Source: a virus
DNA: 34,188 bases
Reading direction: 5' to 3' (one strand)
Virus record (IMG/VR): IMGVR_UViG_3300037189_007193
Coordinates: 1 to 34,188 of that record
Position 1 is the first letter of the stretch. Each line of letters starts with the position of its first letter. This document shows positions 5,610 to 12,705 of the stretch, one piece after another. The translations under genes were made by a program, and so were the position numbers. A model generated the notes under the pieces. That model did not search any database. It had not been told where the DNA came from and saw nothing but the letters and a program-made list of their open reading frames with translations.

Positions 5610-7085
5610 TTATTCGATAGCATCACGAATAATGTGCGTTGTCTGTGCCTCAGAGATGTTGATTTCTTCATCTCTGAGGACAGATGCGCGGTCGCCAAAG
5701 ATAGCAGATAGCACACCGCCAGCCTGAGCGCGTTGAGCCGTAATTTGGATAAACTCTTTAGACTCGTCGAGTTCCTTTACAGACTTCACAAGTTTCATCA
5801 AACGGTCAATTTCCTGAGAGGTGTTGGGGTCGGCGTAGCCACCGTTCATTTCTTCGGAAAACCGCATAAACGCTACTCTCTGCCCCTGCATCTCAATGAT
5901 TGAGGTCAGCAAACCTTGTAGTTGTTCTTTGGTTTTGACCTCTACTGGAAGAGAGAAAGCACAAGTAGAACCAAGAGTAAAAGCAGGGCAGTTGGCTGCG
6001 ACAAAACAAGTGTCACATTGACGCAATGTACCTGCCTGTGATTGCACAACAGGTACTTGTCTAAGGACATCGTGCCCACTGTCATCTTGGTCTACGATGG
6101 TCTTCATTTGATAGCCAAAAATAGGTAGCGGAACAATCTCCGCAGGGTCTCTTTGAGTTACTTTGTTGGCTGTTTTTTTCCGCTCCTCTACCCCACTGTT
6201 AGTAGAACCCCCCACCCCTGTTTCCATCAAACCCGTGTATAGGGTGTCATCACTGTTATCAGATAACTGGTTACTAGAGTTGCCGTTATTCTTCATGCTT
6301 GCCTCTAACTGTTTGTAAGACCACACCGCAACGCGAGTGCTTTCGAGCGTGTCATCATCAATGAACTTCTGGAAGTCAAGTCCTGCGCGTTCTACGATTG
6401 CTTTATAGCGAGGTCGAGCCTGTGCTTTCATCCTCTTTTGGTATCGAACAATTTTGTTTCCATCCCAGATGATAGTTTCACCTCTACGCATTGGCGATAG
6501 CCAAGACAGGGTAGAAGTAGTAGCGAAAGGAATCTGTCGTAGGTTATCTGGTTTAGCCAAAGCAAGAGCGTGGAATTGGACATCGTGGTTATGTAGCAAA
6601 GACCGAGTTACCATAGCCAGATTAGTAGTCGATTCAACAGTGGAACTGGGGATAGCGATGTTCCTGTATTCATCTGCCCATTCTTGTAGAACAGGGATGC
6701 CGTACCTGTCGTGCCAAACCACCCAAAGTTTGGGGTCGTTTTCGTATACCGCACGATTTTGGATAATGGCAGGTAGCCCAATTACTTGACTATCAAACTC
6801 TGTAAACCCTTCAATGCGGTCGTAATTGATAGCAATGAACTCTTCGTAATCGGCGGCGTATTCTTCCATCTCACGGCTTGATAGGTTAGCCTTATCAGCC
6901 TGGACAGCCCCAGAGTCTACCCAAACTTTCATTTCAGGCAAGAAGTGTTCACCGATTAGGTAAGCCTTAGTTTTAGGCAACCCGCGTTTACGCAAACCCC
7001 AGTAATTGAGCATAACGTTAGTTACTCCACTGCGCTCAAGCAGAGTACGATTGCTGGGTATCTCTACCCCACCAAAAATAATCAT
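5610..7085 (-). CDS. DpdA/TGT-like TIM-barrel protein with C-terminal Cys cluster (491 aa)
   Basis: Residues about 20-215 follow the pattern of phage queuine tRNA-ribosyltransferase/DpdA-like proteins: VWVDSGA (54-60, like the TGT DSGG loop), TEFDSQ (95-100), VVWHDRYG (122-129) and ATTSTLSWLSPMRRG (188-202). TGT exchanges guanine for a 7-deazaguanine in tRNA; DpdA does so in DNA. A low-complexity linker (about 265-310) joins a second part with CDTC (357-360), Cys366, Cys375, then PVEVKTKEQLQG and a helical tail. That cysteine region recalls other actinophage proteins of unknown role. I cannot place a clear nucleophilic Asp. No preQ0 synthesis genes are in the window. ATG overlaps the upstream stop (ATGA). 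Confidence 0.6.
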   Translation of the reverse strand: MIIFGGVEIPSNRTLLERSGVTNVMLNYWGLRKRGLPKTKAYLIGEHFLPEMKVWVDSGAVQADKANLSSREMEEYAADYEEFIAINYDRIEGFTEFDSQVIGLPAIIQNRAVYENDPKLWVVWHDRYGIPVLQEWADEYRNIAIPSSTVESTTNLAMVTRSLLHNHDVQFHALALAKPDNLRQIPFATTSTLSWLSPMRRGETIIWDGNKIVRYQKRMKAQARPRYKAIVERAGLDFQKFIDDDTLESTRVAVWSYKQLEASMKNNGNSSNQLSDNSDDTLYTGLMETGVGGSTNSGVEERKKTANKVTQRDPAEIVPLPIFGYQMKTIVDQDDSGHDVLRQVPVVQSQAGTLRQCDTCFVAANCPAFTLGSTCAFSLPVEVKTKEQLQGLLTSIIEMQGQRVAFMRFSEEMNGGYADPNTSQEIDRLMKLVKSVKELDESKEFIQITAQRAQAGGVLSAIFGDRASVLRDEEINISEAQTTHIIRDAIE

Positions 7086-7573
7086 CCGTCGAATCTCGCT
7101 CCCTCGTCTTCACGGTTGAACCGTGCGTCTTGGGTACGAACAATGTTTTCTTTTCGTATAGCCTCTTCAATGTCATTCCAAGCACGAACACGAGAAGGAG
7201 CGTCAGGGCGAAATTCAACACGAGTGTACGAAGGTTGCCCAAACATAACACAAGGAATACCCAACTCAAAAGCGTAAGCCCAGTGAGAAGGATTGTTAGT
7301 AATGAATAACTCCACTGCGCCGCGTGAGCGAGCGTGAGTGATTTGTCGATGTGCTAAAGGTTCGGAAGCCAGACCAACAGAAGAATCAATGATGTCGTCA
7401 ATATCGACAATTTTGTGAGAGTCCAACCAATAGCGGATATCTTCATCACTATCGGGAGCCATTATAGCAAGGCGATTGTAAACGGTAAGAGTGCCAACCA
7501 TTCTAACGCCAACAGGAATTGGAGAGTGGTCTTGACTTCTTAGTACACCGTCTATTTCTACGAGTATATTCAT
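7082..7573 (-). CDS. HAD-like phosphatase-fold protein with altered active-site residues (163 aa)
   Basis: The N-terminus ILVEIDGVLRS resembles HAD motif I (hhhDxDGxLR), but the nucleophile position is Glu6 in place of Asp. The segment FITNNPSHWAYAFELGIP (90-107) occupies the motif IV position, where related phage proteins have an acidic pair; here Asn93 and Asn94. The following PSYTRVEFRPDAP block supports the family match. HAD proteins hydrolyse phosphate esters; these substitutions suggest loss of catalysis and possibly a binding or structural role. The stop overlaps the DpdA-like start by 4 bases. Confidence 0.65.
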   Translation of the reverse strand: MNILVEIDGVLRSQDHSPIPVGVRMVGTLTVYNRLAIMAPDSDEDIRYWLDSHKIVDIDDIIDSSVGLASEPLAHRQITHARSRGAVELFITNNPSHWAYAFELGIPCVMFGQPSYTRVEFRPDAPSRVRAWNDIEEAIRKENIVRTQDARFNREDEGARFDG

Positions 7574-7583
7574 AGGCTAAAGT

Positions 7584-8336
7584 CTATTTATTTTCTGGGT
7601 TATCTTCTGCCCAAAACGGTCTGAACTCTTCACCTTGAGATTCAAGAATAGGACCTTGACGACCTTCGTCATTCATGTGGCTACCAACAACCCGCGCAGC
7701 GCGGTCATCTGCTTCCACCCACGCGCCTTGAATTGGGTCAAATCTACGAATAGATTGAACGTAATGTGGCTGTGCAATAATCAGTGCGTTTTGTTCAGGA
7801 GCAACAGCAGCGGGGAACCCCATAGCACCAATAGCGTTAGCAACAGTAGCGCGGTGACCTGTACGAAGTCGAACGATGTTTCGCTCGTGTTTTGCGTTGG
7901 CTTCGTTAATGTCTGCACGAGACCTATTTTGCGCAACCATAAGCGAAAGTTTGGTGTTATGACGCTCAATCATTCCTTGTTCTGCTTTACGCAAAAACTC
8001 GGCTGAAGTAACCACACCAGGAATTAAAACCCCTTCGTTTCCTTGAGACAATCGCCATTCTGGAATAGGGTCATTTTCAAAGTTGCGGAAAGTAACCCCT
8101 ACTGCACGAGCAAAACGCTTTTCGGGTACTTTTCGTTCTGCAACAGCCTCCGCCTGTTCTCTTACAGGACTGAAAAGAGCAAGCCTGTCTTTGCCAGCGA
8201 TAGATGTAACGGGGTTGATACTACTACCAAGAGCAACGCCCGTGTAGTTTAGTAGTTCTCCCGAAGAGGGCGTGAACGCCATTCTGCGCGAACGAAGAGC
8301 CTCAGATAACTTGGAAACGGCATTAGGGTCGGTCAC
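7584..8336 (-). CDS. Unknown basic protein, possibly virion-associated (250 aa)
   Basis: GTG start in a GTGA overlap with the NTase-like gene upstream. No membrane segment or Cys. A helical centre (about 115-160) rich in Arg, Asn and Ala contains ADINEANAKHERN, which resembles HINEANKKQAK in the 12650-13699 product, hinting at a shared module. The C-terminus is acidic and ends FWAEDNPENK. Its neighbourhood of unknown, mostly small proteins may be structural. Function not known. Confidence 0.8.
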   Translation of the reverse strand: MTDPNAVSKLSEALRSRRMAFTPSSGELLNYTGVALGSSINPVTSIAGKDRLALFSPVREQAEAVAERKVPEKRFARAVGVTFRNFENDPIPEWRLSQGNEGVLIPGVVTSAEFLRKAEQGMIERHNTKLSLMVAQNRSRADINEANAKHERNIVRLRTGHRATVANAIGAMGFPAAVAPEQNALIIAQPHYVQSIRRFDPIQGAWVEADDRAARVVGSHMNDEGRQGPILESQGEEFRPFWAEDNPENK

Positions 8337-9235
8337 AATGTGTTCCTATAAGTTGCGGCTCTCCGTATTAAAGTTTGTGTAGTAGGCAACTCAACGCCGT
8401 ACTGTTTTAACGCCTGTGCGCTATGTGAGTCGATGGCATAGTCACGAATCTTTTTCAAGGAATTGATAAATCCATCGCGTTTTGAGGCTTGCCAGCGGTA
8501 GTTGTGGTAATCTCCGTAACCTTCTCCTGAGGTGGAGAAAGCGAGACGGCGTCCCATATGAATATCCTCATACATATTGACACCCTGAGACATTGCTGCC
8601 TCTAGACGGGTTTCCGCATTACGACGTGAGGCGTTATCGCGAGCGTTTTGCACGTCATCGAAAGCAGTAGTAAATCGAGTAGCAATAGTTTCCGACATTT
8701 TCCTGTCGTTAGAAATAGCGGTTTCCCACGAAGGAGGAGCAGAAGGAGCAGCCAAAGGGCTTGGCGTAACTGTCCATTCGTCATACTTTAAGTCATATGC
8801 GGCATACGGCTTGATGGAGCGTATGTCCGTAGCGCCTGGATTGACGTAAAAAGTAAGTTCGTAGCCATTCCAATTCGATGTTGTAGGTTGAAGTTCTCCA
8901 TAAAACTGTTCGTTTATCATGCTGCTTACTTCAGAGTCAGTAAGACCTGCGTACTCAGGATTGGCTTTACGAAACTGAACGTAATCCACACCAACAAGAC
9001 AGTCAAGGTCGCCAGGCTGACGAGAGGCTTCCCATTGATAAGACACCCCAGAACCCGCGAGCCAGGCGTGTGCCCAGATTTCAGCGTGGCGGTATCTTTG
9101 CCCTAAGAAGTTGTTTAGAAGAGAAACTATTCCAATACGAATTTGACTGCGAAGATTTTTTCCTTCAAATAAAGTTGGGTCAAGCGTTGTCGAGGGCGTA
9201 CTAAAGTACGACGTGGGGTACGCATATCCAACCAT
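8333..9235 (-). CDS. Nucleotidyltransferase-like protein (300 aa)
   Basis: Residues 60-63 (AGSG) and 75-79 (GDLDC), spaced by 12 residues and followed by LVGVDY, resemble the GS...DxD signature of the polymerase-beta/MNT nucleotidyltransferase superfamily; YELTFYVNP (125-133) may supply the third strand. Such enzymes move nucleotides to proteins, RNA or small molecules. The second half has a helical Arg/Asn-rich part, then MYEDIHMGRRLAFS and YGDYHNYRWQASKR, conserved-looking and possibly a substrate domain. ATG start; the only nearby upstream gene ends 33 bases away. Substrate unknown. Confidence 0.6.
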   Translation of the reverse strand: MVGYAYPTSYFSTPSTTLDPTLFEGKNLRSQIRIGIVSLLNNFLGQRYRHAEIWAHAWLAGSGVSYQWEASRQPGDLDCLVGVDYVQFRKANPEYAGLTDSEVSSMINEQFYGELQPTTSNWNGYELTFYVNPGATDIRSIKPYAAYDLKYDEWTVTPSPLAAPSAPPSWETAISNDRKMSETIATRFTTAFDDVQNARDNASRRNAETRLEAAMSQGVNMYEDIHMGRRLAFSTSGEGYGDYHNYRWQASKRDGFINSLKKIRDYAIDSHSAQALKQYGVELPTTQTLIRRAATYRNTL

Positions 9236-9268
9236 GCTTACAGTTTACACTGTTTACTCGAAAAAGTT

Positions 9269-9526
9269 CTATGATTCTTTCTTGCGGTTATCAAGAGCAG
9301 ACCGAACTTTCTTTGAGACACTTTCTTGTTCTGGACTCATCTTTTCTGCAATAAACTCAGCCATTCGTTTACTTTGCAAATCGAAAGATACTCTATTAAC
9401 GATGTATTCAATTTCGCTTTTTGTGTACGGCTTTGCGGGTTCGTCAAACTCATCGGGCATCTTATTAACAATAATGAACTCTCCCGAAGGAGTTTTCATG
9501 ATAGCCAGTACAAAATCGTCTTTCAT
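9269..9526 (-). CDS. Unknown small protein (85 aa)
   Basis: Start chosen at the ATG overlapping the upstream TAA (TAATG). The N-terminus DDFVLAIMKTPSGEFIIVN looks like two beta-strands, followed by a charged helical C-terminal half (KRMAEFIAEKMSPEQESVSKK). No motif recognised. A 33-base AT-rich gap with a short imperfect dyad follows before the NTase-like gene. Confidence 0.75.
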   Translation of the reverse strand: MKDDFVLAIMKTPSGEFIIVNKMPDEFDEPAKPYTKSEIEYIVNRVSFDLQSKRMAEFIAEKMSPEQESVSKKVRSALDNRKKES

Positions 9527-10080
9527 TAATAACCGCCTGATTTGAACCGTTGGGTTTCGACCACCCGTTGTTGATACGGGCAAAATTGACAAAGGTAAAC
9601 TTTAAGCGCACTTTCTGCTGCGGAAGGCAATCCCATATCTTTACGTTCTTTTGCAGTGTCGGGAAGAAGCCGTTTGGATTCGTCTTGGTAATCTGCGCAA
9701 CCGATTGACTTGTCCCCTGGACGACCGTGAGATTCCCAACACTTCAGCGCGTTTTCATGGAAAGTCATCTTTGTGTCGTAATAATTGGGGTCAAGGTCAG
9801 CAAGACCGCCAGCACCCCCACCCTTGAGTTGCTCAATGATGGCTTTCTTTTGTTTAGCATCTGACCACGTTTTGACGGGAAGAATAAAGAGTTTGCCCTT
9901 GTGTGGCTCTCCAGAAGGAAACTTGTGCCGTTCAACAGAGATTTCCAGGAGAACATCGGTCTCGACTGGTCCGTGATGCATAGGAAGTTCTTCGATTGTG
10001 CTACAAACAAGGCAATACAAAAGGCGAATAACAGGACCATCTTCGAGGTCCCGTTTGCCAACGAGTGGAATGTCTGTCAT
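9526..10080 (-). CDS. Conserved actinophage protein with CxxC pairs (184 aa)
   Basis: ATG with AAGGAGCATTAC upstream. Residues 22-32 (YCLVCSTIEEL) and 42-51 (DVLLEISVER) resemble a protein family I recall from actinophages, uncharacterised. Cys23/Cys26, Cys114/Cys128 and Cys164/Cys167 (CQFC) could form zinc sites; a GGGAGG linker is near residue 87. No enzyme motif. It follows a 54-base gap and so is probably translated from its own SD. Function unknown. Confidence 0.8.
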   Translation of the reverse strand: MTDIPLVGKRDLEDGPVIRLLYCLVCSTIEELPMHHGPVETDVLLEISVERHKFPSGEPHKGKLFILPVKTWSDAKQKKAIIEQLKGGGAGGLADLDPNYYDTKMTFHENALKCWESHGRPGDKSIGCADYQDESKRLLPDTAKERKDMGLPSAAESALKVYLCQFCPYQQRVVETQRFKSGGY

Positions 10081-10134
10081 GTAATGCTCCTTGTTAATGC
10101 TCGGTTAGTTTATCACAAATAAATTTAGAGGGGC

Positions 10135-10293
10135 TTAATTCCGTTTTTCTGTTGGCGAGAGAACTGTCCAGGCGGGGTCTACGGGAGACTCGTCATCGTC
10201 ATTGTGTGCGTGGTAATGCGGGAGGTGTTCTTCTTCGTCGCGACGGTCTCTCACGTTTTCTTCAATAAACCGCATTGCATCGTTTATGCTCAT
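10135..10293 (-). CDS. Small acidic His-containing protein (52 aa)
   Basis: Found by reading the minus strand; shorter than 60 codons. ATG at 10293 overlaps the upstream stop by 4 bases (ATGA). The product MSINDAMRFIEENVRDRRDE... has a His-rich turn (HLPHYHAHN) and an acidic DDDE stretch. It fills an otherwise empty stretch of the operon. The gap to 10080 carries only the SD of the next gene. Function unknown. Confidence 0.7.
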   Translation of the reverse strand: MSINDAMRFIEENVRDRRDEEEHLPHYHAHNDDDESPVDPAWTVLSPTEKRN

Positions 10294-10496
10294 CGTACTG
10301 GCTGCTCCTGTTGTGCTTTACGGTGCTGGTATTGCTGAATGGCTTCGTGCATACCGTAATGCGCGGCTCCTCGACTGGCTGCACCAGCAATTGCTTGTCC
10401 TGCCTCTCCTGCGCCCAAACGCGCGGCGACACCTGCGCCAGCACGAGCAGCAAGGGGTCCAATAACGCGCCCCGCAGCAATGAGTAACGGAAACAT
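10290..10496 (-). CDS. Ala/Gly-rich hydrophobic small protein (68 aa)
   Basis: Starts MFPLLIAAGRVIGPLAARAGAG, with a long Ala/Gly stretch to about residue 45, then a polar tail with YQHRKAQQEQ. The N-terminus might be membrane-seeking or an amphipathic helix. The start overlaps the upstream stop by one base and its stop overlaps the next gene. Could be a minor virion or membrane-interacting protein; this is a guess from composition. Confidence 0.7.
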   Translation of the reverse strand: MFPLLIAAGRVIGPLAARAGAGVAARLGAGEAGQAIAGAASRGAAHYGMHEAIQQYQHRKAQQEQPVR

Positions 10497-10750
10497 TACT
10501 TTTTCCTTTTAGTGCTGGGCGGGTTACTCCGAGCGCTCATGCCCGCAGCGTTGATGACTGGTTTTCCGTCAATGTTGCTGGTGTGGGTGCTGTAGTGGTT
10601 TCCGTCACCGTGTGCTGTTCCAGGAATACGGATGTCTTTTTCGCAAAGTGCGCAGGGAAAGGGTTCGTAATTAGGGCTTCCTGGAGTAAATTTTGTTCGC
10701 CTGTCAGTAGTGTTACTGGCGATAAACCTCGCCGCGTCTTGTTCGGACAC
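10496..10750 (-). CDS. Small putative zinc-binding protein (84 aa)
   Basis: GTG start. CALC (Cys33, Cys36) followed by AHGDGNHYSTH with several His could form a CCHH-type site. The C-terminus is basic (STKRKK). No known domain. It sits in a train of small overlapping genes of possible virion role. Confidence 0.7.
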   Translation of the reverse strand: MSEQDAARFIASNTTDRRTKFTPGSPNYEPFPCALCEKDIRIPGTAHGDGNHYSTHTSNIDGKPVINAAGMSARSNPPSTKRKK

Positions 10751-10752
10751 GA

Positions 10753-10965
10753 TTACTTACCAGGATTGACTTTGGCGGCGTCGGGGTATTCCGACGTAGC
10801 AAATCCGTAGCCGAAGAACGGGTGCAGAGTTTGCTTGTTGTCGAGAGTCAGTTCGTGACCGCTAATGTCGCCTACTTCAGTGTTTGGGCGAATTTTGCGG
10901 TATTTACCGTCGGTAGAACCTTCTTTGAGGCTCTGAGTCATCGAACGGGAAGTGTTTACAGCCAT
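10753..10965 (-). CDS. Unknown small protein (70 aa)
   Basis: The start is the ATG at 10965: the AAAGGAG SD lies 9 bases upstream, and the in-frame ATG at 10983 would place that SD inside the coding sequence. The product MAVNTSRSMTQSLKEGS... is polar and Gly/Asp-rich, ends KVNPGK. No motif. A 70-base AT-rich gap lies upstream, making this a possible site for a separate promoter, though I find no convincing -35/-10 pair. Confidence 0.7.
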   Translation of the reverse strand: MAVNTSRSMTQSLKEGSTDGKYRKIRPNTEVGDISGHELTLDNKQTLHPFFGYGFATSEYPDAAKVNPGK

Positions 10966-11035
10966 GTGTATGGCTCCTTTCAAATCTACTTACTTATAGG
11001 TTATCTTTGTTGTAGATATTTATCAGTAGAAACTG

Positions 11036-11224
11036 TTACGTTCCCTTTCGCACTGACATCAACGAGTTTTTAACTGCAACTTTAGGGTTTTTCTTTTTGC
11101 CCCAAAAACTGTGCCCGTATCCAGGGTAATCGGGTTTAAACCCAAACTTGTTGGCACTTGTGGGGTAGTCTCCGCCACGTGCTTTCCCATTCATGTCGGG
11201 GACAGGCTCGAATGGACCAGGCAT
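11036..11224 (-). CDS. Small basic Gly/Pro-rich protein (62 aa)
   Basis: The product MPGPFEPVPDMNGKARGG... is rich in Gly, Pro, Tyr and Lys (FKPDYPGYGHSFWGKKKN) and probably disordered or a DNA- or capsid-binding peptide. The start shares one base with the upstream stop. No recognised family. Confidence 0.7.
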   Translation of the reverse strand: MPGPFEPVPDMNGKARGGDYPTSANKFGFKPDYPGYGHSFWGKKKNPKVAVKNSLMSVRKGT

Positions 11225-11415
11225 TAGACAATCCGATTCTTTATGCGGGAACTGCGTCGGTTGTTATCGCATGATTGGCAAAGACCCAGACTGTACATAA
11301 ACTCGACGGGGTTCATGATTACTGCACATTGAGGGCAGGGGGCAGAACCTCGCATACTATCTGAAATCTTTTTTGCTTGAAGTTCAAGCGTAAACGCGCC
11401 GTCGCCATCATCCAT
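11224..11415 (-). CDS. Small putative zinc-ribbon protein (63 aa)
   Basis: CPQC (27-30) and CQSC (46-49) are two CxxC knuckles with the 15-residue spacing of a zinc ribbon, followed by a basic tail (RRSSRIKNRIV). The start overlaps the preceding gene by 8 bases. A nucleic-acid-binding role is plausible from the basic tail but not shown. Confidence 0.75.
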   Translation of the reverse strand: MDDGDGAFTLELQAKKISDSMRGSAPCPQCAVIMNPVEFMYSLGLCQSCDNNRRSSRIKNRIV

Positions 11416-11875
11416 CGGTTGTCTCCTTCATTTTGTCTCTCCAGGTGGGTTTTGCTTCAAACGGGTCAGAGCCAAGAATTGCGGCATCTTCTTGCCAATT
11501 TTTGTGGCGTTCTATCATTTCTTGCGGTGCGTTTGTCATTTGAAGGTATCTCATGCCCGCGTTCATGACCAACGCCTTGTCTCGATTGTCCATCATCATG
11601 TGCTTTGCGGCTTCTCTAAAATGAAGCAAACTAGAGTCGATAGACATTTGTGCCCTGGCTTGATGCCGCGAACTTTCGTGGCTTGCGGCAGACAGCACTG
11701 CGTTAGAGGCTTTGTTTAAGTGATGAGCAATAAGAGGATTTTTAAGATTTGCTCTTTTGTTTAAGTGACCAGGTCTATTTAAAAGACTAACCGCGTAGGA
11801 AATTCCCTCGTTCATATGCGAAACGGGAGCCTTTGCCAAACTGACCTTTTCAGACCGACTGTATTTGTAGTTCAT
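11408..11875 (-). CDS. Helical His/Ala/Met-rich protein, unknown (155 aa)
   Basis: The product is strongly helical with many His, Met and Ala (HHLNKASNAVLSAASHESSR; AAKHMMMDNRDKALVMNAGM). No Cys, no signal peptide, no membrane segment. ATG overlaps the upstream stop by 4 bases (ATGA). Possibly a scaffolding or internal virion protein in view of the helical composition; not recognised. Confidence 0.75.
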   Translation of the reverse strand: MNYKYSRSEKVSLAKAPVSHMNEGISYAVSLLNRPGHLNKRANLKNPLIAHHLNKASNAVLSAASHESSRHQARAQMSIDSSLLHFREAAKHMMMDNRDKALVMNAGMRYLQMTNAPQEMIERHKNWQEDAAILGSDPFEAKPTWRDKMKETTDG

Positions 11876-12051
11876 TCTTCACCCTTACTTTTCTTAATGG
11901 CTTCTGAGGTAGACGCTTGTCTCGTTCGCAATCGTTTAGTTCTTTTATCTTTATGGGTTCCCGCAGCACCGCTGCTTCTGAAACCGAGCATGGCTTTGTA
12001 AAGGTCGATGTTGCCGACCTTTCTGAACTGTTTTTCGTTTAAATCTGCCAT
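11872..12051 (-). CDS. Small very basic protein (59 aa)
   Basis: Found by direct reading; just under 60 aa. ATG in a TAATG junction, stop in an ATGA junction. The product MADLNEKQFRKVGN... has a Lys/Arg-rich central stretch (THKDKRTKRLRTRQAS). Probably binds nucleic acid or a virion component. Function unknown. Confidence 0.75.
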   Translation of the reverse strand: MADLNEKQFRKVGNIDLYKAMLGFRSSGAAGTHKDKRTKRLRTRQASTSEAIKKSKGEE

Positions 12052-12413
12052 TAGATGTCCTGAAGACTGTTACGACTTGAACCTGTGTAACCAGCCACTC
12101 CTCCAGAGTACCACGAGACACGAGGCTCCATGTACACGCGGTCTGCGGATACTACATCTTCAATGCCAGGGGGACGGCGGTCGCCGTAACCAAATCGGGC
12201 AGGAAACAGTTGAATTTGAGGAAGGGGAGGACGCACCAACGCGGCAATTTCCGCGCCAGGAATGGTGGCTACCGCTAACGCCTGTTGAGTAAGGCGCTCT
12301 TCATTTGACGCCCAGGGTCCTGCATAAGTCCAGCGTTTTTGCACAACATCAGACGGCTCCCCACCGCGCCAGGGCTTGGTGTAGTCGTATACTCCGTCAA
12401 CTGATTGCGGCAT
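12051..12413 (-). CDS. Unknown Pro/Trp/Tyr-rich protein (120 aa)
   Basis: ATG with CAGGA five bases upstream. The product is rich in Pro, Gly, Trp and Tyr (VYDYTKPWRGGEPS; RVSWYSGGVAGYTGS), typical of a compact virion or tail-associated protein, but I know no family. It is transcribed away from the lone plus-strand gene at 12436; the 22-base gap between the two starts must hold both translation signals. Confidence 0.75.
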   Translation of the reverse strand: MPQSVDGVYDYTKPWRGGEPSDVVQKRWTYAGPWASNEERLTQQALAVATIPGAEIAALVRPPLPQIQLFPARFGYGDRRPPGIEDVVSADRVYMEPRVSWYSGGVAGYTGSSRNSLQDI

Positions 12414-12423
12414 TAAAATCCTG

Positions 12424-12435
12424 TATAGTAAATGT
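12424..12435 (+). promoter_or_regulatory. Candidate -10 element for a leaderless transcript
   Basis: TATAGT at 12424-12429 preceded by TG lies 6 bases before the ATG at 12436, the spacing expected if transcription starts at the A of the ATG. No -35 close to TTGACA is evident at 16-18 bases upstream and no SD is present. Leaderless starts of this kind are common in actinobacteria. Confidence 0.5.
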
Positions 12436-12705
12436 ATGCCCTCAAACTTAATTATCCCAGCACATATCGCTAAAAATCTTGCTCAAGTCATTAGGACCTA
12501 CTTCACTAACGCAGATAGCGAGGCTGTAGAGCGCCTTGAGATTCTTGAGGCGGTGGAACGAACCATGCACGATGTTCTGGTTGCCTCTGGCTCGGAGAAA
12601 CTGGTTCAGGAATACGAGTGGCTCGACGGCAACCCCTATTACGTTCCGTTTAAAATGGACGAAGACCCGTTTGAGTCGGAGACAAATGAGGGTTCTGTTC
12701 AGTAA
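12436..12705 (+). CDS. Lone plus-strand gene, unknown acidic protein (89 aa)
   Basis: The only plus-strand gene inside the roughly 28-kb minus-strand region. The product has regular protein-like composition: MPSNLIIPAHIAKNLAQVI, a long helix (DSEAVERLEILEAVERTMHDVL), then GNPYYVPFKMDEDPFESE. It fills exactly the 236-base space between minus-strand genes ending at 12650 and starting at 12413, and its last 56 bases overlap the 3' end of the convergent gene 12650-13699. It has its own -10-like box and no SD, suggesting leaderless expression. Function unknown; likely a separately regulated insertion (moron-like). Confidence 0.7.
   Translation: MPSNLIIPAHIAKNLAQVIRTYFTNADSEAVERLEILEAVERTMHDVLVASGSEKLVQEYEWLDGNPYYVPFKMDEDPFESETNEGSVQ

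Noticed and set aside
9236-9268. Short dyad (ACAGTGTAAACTGT-like) before the NTase-like gene as an operator
   Set aside because: It is short, imperfect and AT-rich; too little to claim.
10966-11035. Promoter in the AT-rich gap upstream of 10753-10965
   Set aside because: A TATAAG-like box is present, but no matching -35 at a sensible distance was found.
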